This document shows positions 21,599-29,022 of a DNA stretch of 32,302 nucleotides, piece after piece (within the stretch, counting starts at the first letter, position 1; every line of letters starts with the position of its first letter). Source of the DNA: Rhodospirillales bacterium. Lineage in GTDB: Bacteria > Pseudomonadota > Alphaproteobacteria > Reyranellales > Reyranellaceae. Where the stretch lies: contig WHTW01000085.1 in NCBI GenBank assembly GCA_009377525.1, forward strand, positions 1 through 32,302, given 5' to 3'. Made by a program: the position numbers and the translations under genes. The notes under the pieces were generated by a model. The model ran no database searches. It was not told the origin of the DNA and was given only the letters and a program-made list of their open reading frames with translations.

Positions 21599-22519
21599 AT
21601 GAAGGCTGCTTACATCGAGAAGTTCGGCGGACCGGAGGTCCTGGCGTATGGTGATCTGCCGGATCCGGTCGCCGCGCCGGGGCAGGTCGTCGTCGATGTC
21701 GTGGCCGCGAGCGTCAACGGCGCCGATCCGAAGGTCGCCGCCGGCGAGTACAAGCAGACCAAGTTCCCGTTGATCCTGGGACGCGACTTCTCCGGCAAGG
21801 TCAGCGCCGTCGGCGAAGGCGTCGCCGACCTCGAGATCGGCGACGAGGTGTTCGGCGTGCTGGAGACGGGCCGCGACGGGACCTACTGCGAGAAGCTGGC
21901 CGTCGGCGCCAACGTCGTCGGCAAGAAGCCGGCCGGCCTGTCGCACGTCGATGCCGCGGCGATGGCGTTGACCGGTCTCACCGCGATCTGCTCGGTCGAG
22001 AACTCCCTGCAGCTCAAGCCCGGCGAGACGATCCTGATCCAGGGCGGCGCAGGCGGCGTCGCGGCCTTCGCCATCCAGCTCGCCAAGCATCTCGGCGCGC
22101 GCGTCATCAGCACCTGCAGCACGGGCAATCTCGACTACGTGCGAGAGTTGGGCGCCGACGAGGTCATCGACTACAAGACCACCGACTTCACCAAGGTCGT
22201 GAAGAATTGCGACGCAGTGTTCGAAACGGTCGGCGACGACGTCGCCATGCGCTCCTTCGCCGTCCTCAGGCCGGGCGGTCGCGCGACCTTCATCGCCTCC
22301 GGCCCGACGGCGCCACAGCCCGACCGCAACGACGTCACCGCCTTGCGGCCGGCCGTCCCGCGCGAGCGCAAGTACATGGAGCGGATCGCCGAGCTTTACG
22401 GGAAGGGCGCCGTCCGTCCGCAGCATGTCACGGTGTTCGAGCTGTCGAAGGCGCGCGAAGCGCTCGGCGTCAGCGCGGCGCGTCACTTCAAGGGCAAGCT
22501 GGTGTTGAAGGTGCGTTAA
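21599..22519 (+). CDS. NADP-dependent quinone-oxidoreductase-like MDR family protein
   Basis: The 306-residue protein is a zinc-free medium-chain dehydrogenase/reductase: MKAAYIEKFGGPEVLAYGD start, GRDFSGKVSAVGEGV near residue 61, nucleotide-binding turn IQGGAGGVAAFAIQLAKHLG at about 148-167, then GADEVIDYKTTDF and the late RPGGRATFIASG. It lacks the catalytic zinc cysteine cluster of alcohol dehydrogenases. Members reduce quinones or activated double bonds with NADPH in the cytoplasm. It lies 111 bases after the dioxygenase-like gene; a role in reducing a ring-cleavage product or quinone is possible, but many members are general stress enzymes. Confidence 0.9.
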   Translation: MKAAYIEKFGGPEVLAYGDLPDPVAAPGQVVVDVVAASVNGADPKVAAGEYKQTKFPLILGRDFSGKVSAVGEGVADLEIGDEVFGVLETGRDGTYCEKLAVGANVVGKKPAGLSHVDAAAMALTGLTAICSVENSLQLKPGETILIQGGAGGVAAFAIQLAKHLGARVISTCSTGNLDYVRELGADEVIDYKTTDFTKVVKNCDAVFETVGDDVAMRSFAVLRPGGRATFIASGPTAPQPDRNDVTALRPAVPRERKYMERIAELYGKGAVRPQHVTVFELSKAREALGVSAARHFKGKLVLKVR

Positions 22520-22527
22520 GACCACAC

Positions 22528-22650
22528 CGTCATCCCGACCGGAGCCGAGCGCAGCGAGGCGTAGTGGAGGGACCTCCTCTTGCTGCCGGCAGTTCACGAA
22601 CAGGTCCCTCGACTACGCTGCCCTTCGGGCAGCTTCGCTCGGGATGACGG
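22528..22650. repeat. Dispersed palindromic repeat with CCGTCATCCCGA ends
   Basis: CCGTCATCCCGA at 22528-22539 and TCGGGATGACGG at 22639-22650 are perfect terminal inverted repeats. Inside are imperfect arms (GAGCGCAGCGAGGCGTAGTGG and GTCCCTCGACTACGCTGCC regions, with GGAGGGACCT/AGGTCCCTC) that let the whole 123 bases fold on itself. This kind of GTCATCCCG-ended repeat is widespread in alphaproteobacterial genomes. It sits between two same-strand genes, and its right end reaches into the ribosome-binding site of the next gene. Confidence 0.85.
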
Positions 22651-22658
22651 AGTAGCAA

Positions 22659-23549
22659 ATGAAAGTGGGTTTCATCGGCGTCGGCAACATGGGCGGCCCC
22701 ATGTGCCGCAACATCATCAAGCGCAGCAATCACCAGGTGACGGTGTTCGACCTGAACGCCGCGGCGGTGAAGGCCTGCACCGATCTCGGCGGCACCGCGG
22801 CAAAGTCCATCGCAGAGGCGACCAAGGGCGCCGACCTCGTGATGACCTCGCTGCCCATGCCCAAGGACGTCGAAGCGGTGGCGCTGGGCGACGGCGGCAT
22901 CCTGGCCACCATCGCCAAGGGCCAGACCTACATCGATCTCAGCACCAATGCGCCGTCGATGGTGAAGAAGATCGGTGCGGCGATGGCGGCCAAGGGCATC
23001 GCCATGCTCGACGCGCCGGTGAGCGGCGGCACGACCGGCGCGGAGGCCGCGACCATCGCCGTCATGGTGGGCGGCGACAAGAAGGTATTCGACGATGCGT
23101 TGCCGGTGCTGCAGTCGTTCAGCGCCAACGTCATCCACATGGGCGGGCTGGGCAGCGGCACGGTGGCCAAGCTGGTGAACAACATGTTGTCGTTCTGCAA
23201 CATGGCGGCGCTCACCGAGGGCATGATGCTGGGCACCGGCTACGGCCTCGACCCGGAGAAGCTGCTGCACGTGATCTCGACCTCGAGCGGCAACTCGAAC
23301 GCCATCAAGAACTTCACGCTGCGCGCGCTGCCGGGCAAATACGCGCCGCCGTCCTTCGCCCTCGATCTCGCCTACAAGGACCTGCATCTCGCGCTGGAGC
23401 TCGGTGACGAGCTCGGCGTGCCGCTGTACCAGGGAGCCTCGACGCACAACCTGCAGCGCCTGGCCAAGGGCATGGGCTTCGGTCCCGACGACAGCACCTC
23501 CGTGCTGCGCGTCTACGAATCGATGCTGGGCCGCAAAGTCAAACCGTAG
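22659..23549 (+). CDS. NAD(P)-dependent beta-hydroxyacid dehydrogenase (3-hydroxyisobutyrate dehydrogenase family)
   Basis: The 296-residue protein has the family's Rossmann motif GFIGVGNMGGPM at residues 4-15, the substrate motif DAPVSGGTTGAEAA at about 118-131, and the catalytic lysine region GTVAKLVNN (K171, N175). Length is typical. Family members oxidise 3-hydroxyisobutyrate or reduce tartronate semialdehyde and similar beta-hydroxyacids; the substrate here is not determinable. Its ribosome-binding site GGAG (22649-22652) is half contributed by the palindromic repeat that ends at 22650. The stop codon is 3 bases from the convergent enolase-superfamily gene. Confidence 0.92.
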   Translation: MKVGFIGVGNMGGPMCRNIIKRSNHQVTVFDLNAAAVKACTDLGGTAAKSIAEATKGADLVMTSLPMPKDVEAVALGDGGILATIAKGQTYIDLSTNAPSMVKKIGAAMAAKGIAMLDAPVSGGTTGAEAATIAVMVGGDKKVFDDALPVLQSFSANVIHMGGLGSGTVAKLVNNMLSFCNMAALTEGMMLGTGYGLDPEKLLHVISTSSGNSNAIKNFTLRALPGKYAPPSFALDLAYKDLHLALELGDELGVPLYQGASTHNLQRLAKGMGFGPDDSTSVLRVYESMLGRKVKP

Positions 23550-23552
23550 CGA

Positions 23553-24614
23553 CTACAGGCGATATTTTTCCAGAAAGGCGGGATCGGGATCGACGCCGAG
23601 ACCGGGAGCGGTCGGCACGCTGAGCTCGGGCTGCCAGCGCGTGAGGCCGCTGTCGCCGTACATGTCCATGTGCGGCGCGGCCTCGATGACGGCGTAGTAG
23701 GCGGGCTCCTTCATCGTCGCCAGGAAGTGCAAGGTCGCGAGCCCAGCCGGGCCGATGAACGGCGTGTGCGGCGCGATCGAGACGCCGCGAGGCCCGAGCA
23801 ACGCCACGGCGCGCCGGTTCTCCGAGACCCCGCCGATCATGCAGATGTCGGGCTGCAGGACGCCGACCGGCGCCCTGGCATAGACCGCGAGCTGCTCGGC
23901 CGATCCCAGATCGGCGCCCAGGCCGACCACGATGCGCGGAAGCTGCGGCTGCTCGAGCAGGGCTTCGGGCGGCCACACCGGATCTTCCAGCCACAAGAGG
24001 TCGAGCGCCTGCCAGCGCGCGAGGCTGCCATGGACGTCGGCCAGCGTGTGGGCGTTGTTGCAGTCGGCGACGAAGGGCATTTGCGGGCCGACGACCTTCC
24101 TCGCCGCTTCGATGACGTCGAGGTCGAACTCGTGGACCTTGACCGCGGCGACCTTGGCGGCCAGCGCCTCAGCGATGCGCGCCGTGACCTTGCCCGCGTC
24201 GTTGTAGCGGTCGAGGCTCGCCATCACCGGCACGCGAGCCCGCCGCGCTCCGCCCAGCAAGTCGGAGAGCGAGCGGCCGGCAGCCTTGCCGGCAATGTCC
24301 CAAAGAGCCATGTCGACCGCGGCCAGAGCATTGAGATTTGTCCCGGCGCGACCGAACGAAGCGAGGCGGATCCGCGCCTCGACGTTCAGGTGCTCGCGTT
24401 GCTCCACGGACTTGCCGAGGAAGAGCGGCGCGATGGCCTCGCCGATCGCCGCGACCAGGCTCTTCCGCATGGCAGGCCGCAGGCACAGGCATTCGCCGTA
24501 GCCCACCAGCCCCGACCGGGAGGTCACCTTGCACAGGACGAGGTGCAGAGCATCGGCGGCACCCGTCGACTTGGGAATCCGCAGGGCAATAGGCTCTATG
24601 CGATCGATGATCAT
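23553..24614 (-). CDS. Mandelate racemase/muconate lactonizing enzyme (enolase superfamily)
   Basis: The 353-residue protein has the lid domain (residues 1-120) and the barrel. Candidate catalytic and metal residues are K159/H161 in AVKVHEF, D184 and N186 in FVADCNNAHT, E210 in LWLEDPVWPP, D235 in GLGADLGSAE, D256 in LQPDICMIGG and H283 in IAPHTPF. Family members abstract a proton alpha to a carboxylate, in sugar-acid dehydration, racemisation or muconate cycloisomerisation. The third metal ligand, usually Glu, reads Asp here and the first base reads KVH rather than KxK, so the reaction is uncertain. The start codon is only 33 bases from the divergent small gene. Superfamily firm, reaction unknown. 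Confidence 0.9.
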   Translation of the reverse strand: MIIDRIEPIALRIPKSTGAADALHLVLCKVTSRSGLVGYGECLCLRPAMRKSLVAAIGEAIAPLFLGKSVEQREHLNVEARIRLASFGRAGTNLNALAAVDMALWDIAGKAAGRSLSDLLGGARRARVPVMASLDRYNDAGKVTARIAEALAAKVAAVKVHEFDLDVIEAARKVVGPQMPFVADCNNAHTLADVHGSLARWQALDLLWLEDPVWPPEALLEQPQLPRIVVGLGADLGSAEQLAVYARAPVGVLQPDICMIGGVSENRRAVALLGPRGVSIAPHTPFIGPAGLATLHFLATMKEPAYYAVIEAAPHMDMYGDSGLTRWQPELSVPTAPGLGVDPDPAFLEKYRL

Positions 24615-24647
24615 GCGCTATCGTGCGCCACCCGGAAGACGAAAGGA

Positions 24648-24845
24648 ATGCCCGTGAGCCCTCCCTCGACCGACGACGCCGAACTCGCCGCCCTGCTGAA
24701 GCGCGCGGGCCTGAGCCTGACGGTCAGTCAGGTGAAGGCGATCCTGCCGGGCGTCGAGATCGTCCAGAGGATGATCGAGCGCATCAATGCGCCGCTGCCG
24801 CGCGAAGCCGAGCCCGCGCTGACCTTCGATGTGGAGCAGGACTGA
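24648..24845 (+). CDS. GatC/AtzG-like small amidase partner (DUF4089-type)
   Basis: A 65-residue protein: MPVSPPSTDDAELAALLKRA, then GLSLTVSQVKAILPGVEIVQRM and a C-terminal PLPREAEPALTFDVEQD. Two short helices followed by an extended P-L-x-x-E-P tail is the layout of GatC and of AtzG, which wrap around amidase subunits (GatA, AtzE) and help them fold. GAAAGGA precedes the ATG. Its stop overlaps the amidase start by one base (TGATG), so the two are translationally coupled, which supports a complex. It is too short for an enzyme by itself. AtzG-like identity is inferred from size, tail and context. Confidence 0.75.
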   Translation: MPVSPPSTDDAELAALLKRAGLSLTVSQVKAILPGVEIVQRMIERINAPLPREAEPALTFDVEQD

Positions 24846-26236
24846 TGCCGGCGATCCTGACCATCGCCGAAGCCGCGCGGCTCATCGCCGCGAAGAAACT
24901 GTCGCCAATCGAGCTCACCAGGACGCATCTCGAGCGCATCCGTCGCCTCGATCCGCAGCTGAATGCGTTCCTGCTGCTGACGGAGGAGCGCGCGCTGGCC
25001 GACGCCAAGGCCGCCGAGGCGCGGCAGATGTCGGGGGCGTTGCGCGGCCCGCTCGACGGCATCCCGATCGCGCACAAGGACATTTACAACACCGCCGGGA
25101 TCCGCACGACAGCGCATTCCAGGCTCCTGCAGGACAACGTGCCGACACGCGACGCCCATACCGTGAAGAGGTGGGCCGACGCGGGCACGGTCATGCTGGG
25201 CAAGCTCGCCACGCACGAGTTCGCTTTCGGCGGGCCGTCGTTCGACGTGCCGTGGCCGCCGGCGCGCAATCCGTGGAACAGGGACCGCTTCACGTCGGGG
25301 TCGTCCTCGGGCACCGGCGCGGCCATCGCCGCGGGACTGATCCTGGGCGGAACCGGGTCCGATACCGGCGGTTCGATCCGCGGACCGGCGGCGCTGTGCG
25401 GCATTGCCGGCATCAAGCCGACCTACGGCCTGTGCAGCCGCGTGGGGATCCTGCCGCTGGCCTTCTCGCTCGATCATGCCGGGCCGCTGGCCTGGACGGC
25501 GGAGGATTGCGGCCTGCTGCTGCAGGGCATGGCCGGTCACGATGCCGAGGATCCGGCGAGCGTCGCCCGGCCGGTGCCGGATTTCACCGCCGAACTCGGC
25601 AAGGGCGCGAAGGGACTGCGCATCGGCGTGGTCCGGCATTTCTTCGAGACCGACAATCGCGCTTCCGACGCGACCCGTGGCGGCATCGACGCAGCGATCG
25701 ACTTCTTTCGCAAGGAAGGGGCCGAGGTCCGCGATGTCAGCCTGTCTCCGGCGGTGGACTATCACGCGGTCGGCTACCTGATCATGATCACTGAGGCGTT
25801 CACGCTGCACGCGCCGTGGATGCGCGAGCGCTTCATGGACTATGGCGAGCTGTTCCGCGATCGCGTCAGCCTGGCTGCGATCGTGAGCGGCCCGGACATC
25901 GTGCAGGCGACGCGCCGCCGCCGCGTGCTCTGCCGGGAGATGGCGGCGGCCATGGAGGATCTCGACATCATCGTCAGTGCTTCGCAGATGGGAGAGGCGC
26001 CGCGCATCGACAGCGTGCCGAAATGGGCCAACATGGAGAAGCCGTCCTTCACCATGCCGTTCAACGTCACGGGCTTTCCCGCGATCAGCGTCTGCACCGG
26101 CTTCGGTGTGGGCGGGATGCCCGTCGCCATGCAGCTCGCCGGCAAGCCGTTCACCGAGCCGACGCTGCTGCGCGCCGCCCACGCCTATGAGACGGCGATG
26201 CCCTGGCGCGCGAAGCGTCCCGAGATGGCGGTGTAA
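24845..26236 (+). CDS. Amidase (amidase-signature family)
   Basis: The 463-residue enzyme has the amidase-signature triad: Lys78 in GIPIAHKDIYNTAG, the cis-serine (Ser153 or 154) in TSGSSSGTGAA, and the nucleophile Ser177 in GSDTGGSIRGPAALCG. Length fits the family (450-480). Such enzymes hydrolyse an amide to acid and ammonia; paired with a GatC/AtzG-like subunit it resembles the AtzE/AtzG type, which acts on small carboxamides or biuret-like compounds, but GatA-type enzymes share the motif. No gatB lies nearby, so tRNA amidation is unlikely. The start ATG overlaps the upstream stop. Its 3' end overlaps the restored reading frame of the convergent LysR gene. Confidence 0.92.
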   Translation: MPAILTIAEAARLIAAKKLSPIELTRTHLERIRRLDPQLNAFLLLTEERALADAKAAEARQMSGALRGPLDGIPIAHKDIYNTAGIRTTAHSRLLQDNVPTRDAHTVKRWADAGTVMLGKLATHEFAFGGPSFDVPWPPARNPWNRDRFTSGSSSGTGAAIAAGLILGGTGSDTGGSIRGPAALCGIAGIKPTYGLCSRVGILPLAFSLDHAGPLAWTAEDCGLLLQGMAGHDAEDPASVARPVPDFTAELGKGAKGLRIGVVRHFFETDNRASDATRGGIDAAIDFFRKEGAEVRDVSLSPAVDYHAVGYLIMITEAFTLHAPWMRERFMDYGELFRDRVSLAAIVSGPDIVQATRRRRVLCREMAAAMEDLDIIVSASQMGEAPRIDSVPKWANMEKPSFTMPFNVTGFPAISVCTGFGVGGMPVAMQLAGKPFTEPTLLRAAHAYETAMPWRAKRPEMAV

Positions 26237-26269
26237 TCTTCCGGACCGTCGGCTTCAGCGGCTTGCTGG

Positions 26270-27148
26270 TCAACAGCGCCAGCAATGCCTTCGCGGCCGG
26301 GCTGAGATAGCCGTTGCGGCGGTGGATGGCGGTGATCGGGTTGACCGCTCGCAGCGCCGGCACGTCCAGCGCGACGAGCAGACCTGGCGCAGCTCGTCGC
26401 GCACACTGCTTTCGGGCACCAGGGCCAGGCCGAAGCCCGCCTGGGCGAGCCGCTTCTGCGCCGTCAGGCTGTCGATCAGGGTGACTTCGGCGTCGTCGAG
26501 CCCGGCGCGTACGAGCTGGCGGGCGAGCAGGTGGCCCGACGAATCGCGCTCGTTGCGCACCGGCGGAAAGCCGATCCAGCGTTCGCCGCGCAAGGCCTTG
26601 ACGTTGCGCACGCGCCGGCCGGCCAGGGCATGGCCCGCGGCCGCCACCACCAGCATCGCCTCGGCGCCGGCGGCATGGGTGACGAGATCCGCACCGTCGG
26701 CAAAGAAGTAGCGCAGGCCGAGCATGACCTCGCCGCGGCGCACCAGGTCGGTCACCTCCGCGCTCGACGCGGTGCGCAGTTCGAGGCGCACGCCGCGGGC
26801 GCGGCGGCGGAAGCGGCGCAGTGTGTCGACGATGTGCGTGTCGGCCAGCGTGCCGACCAGGGCGAGCGACAGGCTGCCTGACAGGCCCGACTGCAGGTCG
26901 CGCACGGCTTCCTGGCCATCCTTCAGCGCCGCCAGGGCCGCCTCGGCGTGTGGACGGAAGGCGCGGCCCGCCTCGGTGAGCCGCGCCCGCCCGCGCAGAC
27001 GGTCGAACAATGGCGCGCCCAGCTCCTGCTCCAGCAGGCCGAGGCGGCGGCTGATCGCCGGCTGCGAGCGGCGGAGGCGCGCGCCGGCGCGGGTGAAGCC
27101 GCCGAGCTCGGCGATGGCGACGAAGGTTTTCAGGCCGTCAATGTCCAT
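26270..27148 (-). CDS. LysR-family regulator with a late frameshift
   Basis: Start ATG at 27148 (MDIDGLKTFVAIAELGGFTR); an earlier ATG at 27187 exists. Residues 1-62 are the classic LysR helix-turn-helix (RAGARLRRSQPAISRRLGLL) and the remainder is the periplasmic-binding-type effector domain. After VPESSVRDELRQ the frame turns into Cys/Arg-rich nonsense, while the next frame carries LLVALDVPALRAVNPITAIH and GYLSPAAKALLALL, the expected C-terminus. A missing base at the CC of 26383-26384 explains this; the restored frame ends at 26151, inside the amidase gene. It is divergent from the isocitrate-lyase-like gene, its likely target. Whether it is functional is uncertain, since the lost part is about 60 residues. 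Confidence 0.85.
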   Translation of the reverse strand: MDIDGLKTFVAIAELGGFTRAGARLRRSQPAISRRLGLLEQELGAPLFDRLRGRARLTEAGRAFRPHAEAALAALKDGQEAVRDLQSGLSGSLSLALVGTLADTHIVDTLRRFRRRARGVRLELRTASSAEVTDLVRRGEVMLGLRYFFADGADLVTHAAGAEAMLVVAAAGHALAGRRVRNVKALRGERWIGFPPVRNERDSSGHLLARQLVRAGLDDAEVTLIDSLTAQKRLAQAGFGLALVPESSVRDELRQVCSSRWTCRRCERSTRSPPSTAATAISARPRRHCWRC

Positions 27149-27211
27149 CGATCCGTTTTCCTGATGCTGATGGCAAATACTATGCATTCGACAGAAGGGC
27201 GTGTTCCAGGC

Positions 27212-27327
27212 CTAACCTCACCCTGAGGAGCATCGCGTAGCGATGCGTCTCGAAGGGTGGGCAACCTACCTTGCTGTTGCCCACCCTTCGAGACGCGGCC
27301 CGTGGCCGCTCCTCAGGATGAGGTTGG
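27212..27327. repeat. Dispersed palindromic repeat, CTCAGGATGAGG type
   Basis: The ends CTAACCTCACCCTGAGGAGC and GCTCCTCAGGATGAGGTTGG pair with a few mismatches, and inside 27245-27264 pairs perfectly over 20 bases with 27277-27296 (GCGTCTCGAAGGGTGGGCAA against its complement). The element fills most of the intergenic region between the LysR gene start and the isocitrate-lyase-like gene, ending 17 bases before the latter's start codon. This repeat type is common in Rhizobiales genomes. Confidence 0.85.
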
Positions 27328-27344
27328 ATCGAAGGAGCGAGAGC

Positions 27345-28181
27345 ATGCGCACTCAGGCAGAGAAGACAGCGGCGTTCCGGGCGCTGCACCAGCGACCCGG
27401 CTGCTTCCTCATTCCCAACCCGTGGGATGCGGGCACGGCCAGGATCCTGGCGGCGCTGGGCTACGAGGCGCTGGCGACCACCAGCCTCGGCGTCGCCAAC
27501 GTGCTGGGCCGCGCCAACGGCGAGGTCAGCCGCGCCGAGGTGATCGCCAATGCGCGCGAGATCGTGGAAGCGACCGACCTGCCGGTGAATGCCGACCTGG
27601 AGAATTGCTTCGCCCACGAGCCGGCGGCCGCCGCCGAGACGATCCGGCTGGCGGCCGAGGCGGGGCTCGCCGGCGGCTCGATCGAGGATTACTCGGGCGA
27701 CGCCAAGGCGCCGATCTACGATTTCGACCTGTCGGTCGAGCGCGTCCGCGCTGCCGTCGCCATGGTGAAGAGCCTGCCGGTGCCGTTCGTGCTGACGGCG
27801 CGGGCGGAGAATCTCATACGCGGCCGCAACGACATGGCGGACACCATCCGCCGCCTGCAAGCTTACGCGGCGGCAGGGGCGGAGGTGCTCTATGCGCCCG
27901 GCCTCAGGACCGCGGCCGAGATCCGCGCCGTGGTCGAGGCGATCGATCGGCCGCTGAACGTCGTGACCGGCTGGCTCGAGCCCGGCGTCACCGCCGCCGA
28001 CGTGGCGGCGGCCGGGGCCAAGCGCATCAGCGTCGGCGGCGCGCTCAACCGGCTGGCGCTCGCCGCCTTCGTCGATGCGGCCCGGGCGATGAAGGAGGAG
28101 GGCTCGTTCGCCTGGATGCAGCGCATCGCCGACATGGGTCCGCTGCGCAAGATGTTCGCTTCGGCTGACGGAAGAGGCTGA
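27345..28181 (+). CDS. Isocitrate lyase/phosphoenolpyruvate mutase family protein
   Basis: The 278-residue protein starts at the ATG at 27345 (MRTQAEKTAAFRALHQRPG) with GAAGGAG about 9 bases upstream; longer frames would only translate the upstream repeat. Family marks are PNPWDAGTARILAALGYEAL, a metal-binding region LPVNADLENCFAHEP, and GGSIEDYSGD, typical of the C-C-bond-cleaving ICL/PEPM superfamily (methylisocitrate lyase, oxaloacetate decarboxylase-like). The lyase KKCGH motif is absent, so it is not a true isocitrate lyase. Substrate is unknown. It lies divergent from the LysR regulator, which may control it, although the palindromic repeat now separates them. Confidence 0.9.
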   Translation: MRTQAEKTAAFRALHQRPGCFLIPNPWDAGTARILAALGYEALATTSLGVANVLGRANGEVSRAEVIANAREIVEATDLPVNADLENCFAHEPAAAAETIRLAAEAGLAGGSIEDYSGDAKAPIYDFDLSVERVRAAVAMVKSLPVPFVLTARAENLIRGRNDMADTIRRLQAYAAAGAEVLYAPGLRTAAEIRAVVEAIDRPLNVVTGWLEPGVTAADVAAAGAKRISVGGALNRLALAAFVDAARAMKEEGSFAWMQRIADMGPLRKMFASADGRG

Positions 28182-28266
28182 CGGCTGGCCCAGGCTTTGC
28201 ATCCTGCTCTTGCCAGCGGTCGCCCAAATGGCCACCGTCGGCCGGTGGTCTGCCGGGGATGGATGG

Positions 28267-29022
28267 ATGACCTGTGCGATGAGAATGGCTGTTGCACTGC
28301 TGGGCCTGGCGCTGACGCTCGCCTCGCCGGCGGTGCGGGCGGCCGAGCCTGTCGATCTCTTGCTGGTGCTCGCCGCCGACGTCTCGCGCAGCGTGACCGA
28401 GCCGAAGTTCAAGCTGCAGCGCGAGGGCGCCGCTGCGGCCATCACCCATCCCGACGTGGTGAAGGCCATCATCTCCGGCCCCAACCGGCGCATCGCCATA
28501 TGCTTCGTCGAATGGGCGACTGCGGGCCAGCAGAATGTCGTGGTCGACTGGACATTGATCGGCGACGGCGAATCGGCGCGTAGCTTCGGCGGCAAGCTGG
28601 TCGAGCTGCCGCGATCGTTCTCCGGCAGCACCTCGATCAGCCACGCCATCGACTTCGCCGTGATCCAACTCGAGCGCGCGCCGTTCAGGGCGGAGCGGCG
28701 GGTCGTCGACGTCTCGGGCGACGGCACCAACAATTCCGGGCGCCCGGTGAGCGCGGCCCGCGACGAGGCGCTGGCCAAGGGCATCACCATCAACGGCCTG
28801 GTCATCCTGACGCCGCTCTCCGAATCGTTCCGTCCCGAGCATACGAATCCGCCGGGCGGTCTGGAGAAGTATTTCCAGGACAACGTCATCGGTGGCTTCG
28901 GCGCTTTCACCGTCGTCGCCGAAAGCCATGAATCGTTCGGCCGGGCGCTGACCAAGAAGCTGATCGCCGAGATCGCCGAGCTGCCCCAGCCTCAACTTGC
29001 TGCAGCACCAAACGAGGAATAG
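28267..29022 (+). CDS. DUF1194 domain protein, exported, von Willebrand factor A-like
   Basis: The 251-residue protein has a signal peptide (MAVALLGLALTLASPAVRAA from the third in-frame Met at 28285; start at 28267 is chosen, a 28263 ATG is out of phase). The mature protein is DUF1194, with a MIDAS-like DVSRS motif in LVLAADVSRSVTEPKF and a second RRVVDVSGDGTNN segment, a vWA fold that may bind a divalent cation. Such proteins are probably periplasmic, and are of unknown function. GGGGATGG lies upstream. Its stop TAG directly abuts the GTG of the flavin monooxygenase gene, so the two are co-translated. Confidence 0.88.
   Translation: MTCAMRMAVALLGLALTLASPAVRAAEPVDLLLVLAADVSRSVTEPKFKLQREGAAAAITHPDVVKAIISGPNRRIAICFVEWATAGQQNVVVDWTLIGDGESARSFGGKLVELPRSFSGSTSISHAIDFAVIQLERAPFRAERRVVDVSGDGTNNSGRPVSAARDEALAKGITINGLVILTPLSESFRPEHTNPPGGLEKYFQDNVIGGFGAFTVVAESHESFGRALTKKLIAEIAELPQPQLAAAPNEE

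Noticed and set aside
27243..27344. Upstream extension of the isocitrate-lyase-like protein
   Set aside because: The extra N-terminal residues are a translation of the palindromic repeat; the ATG at 27345 has a good ribosome-binding site and fits the family start.
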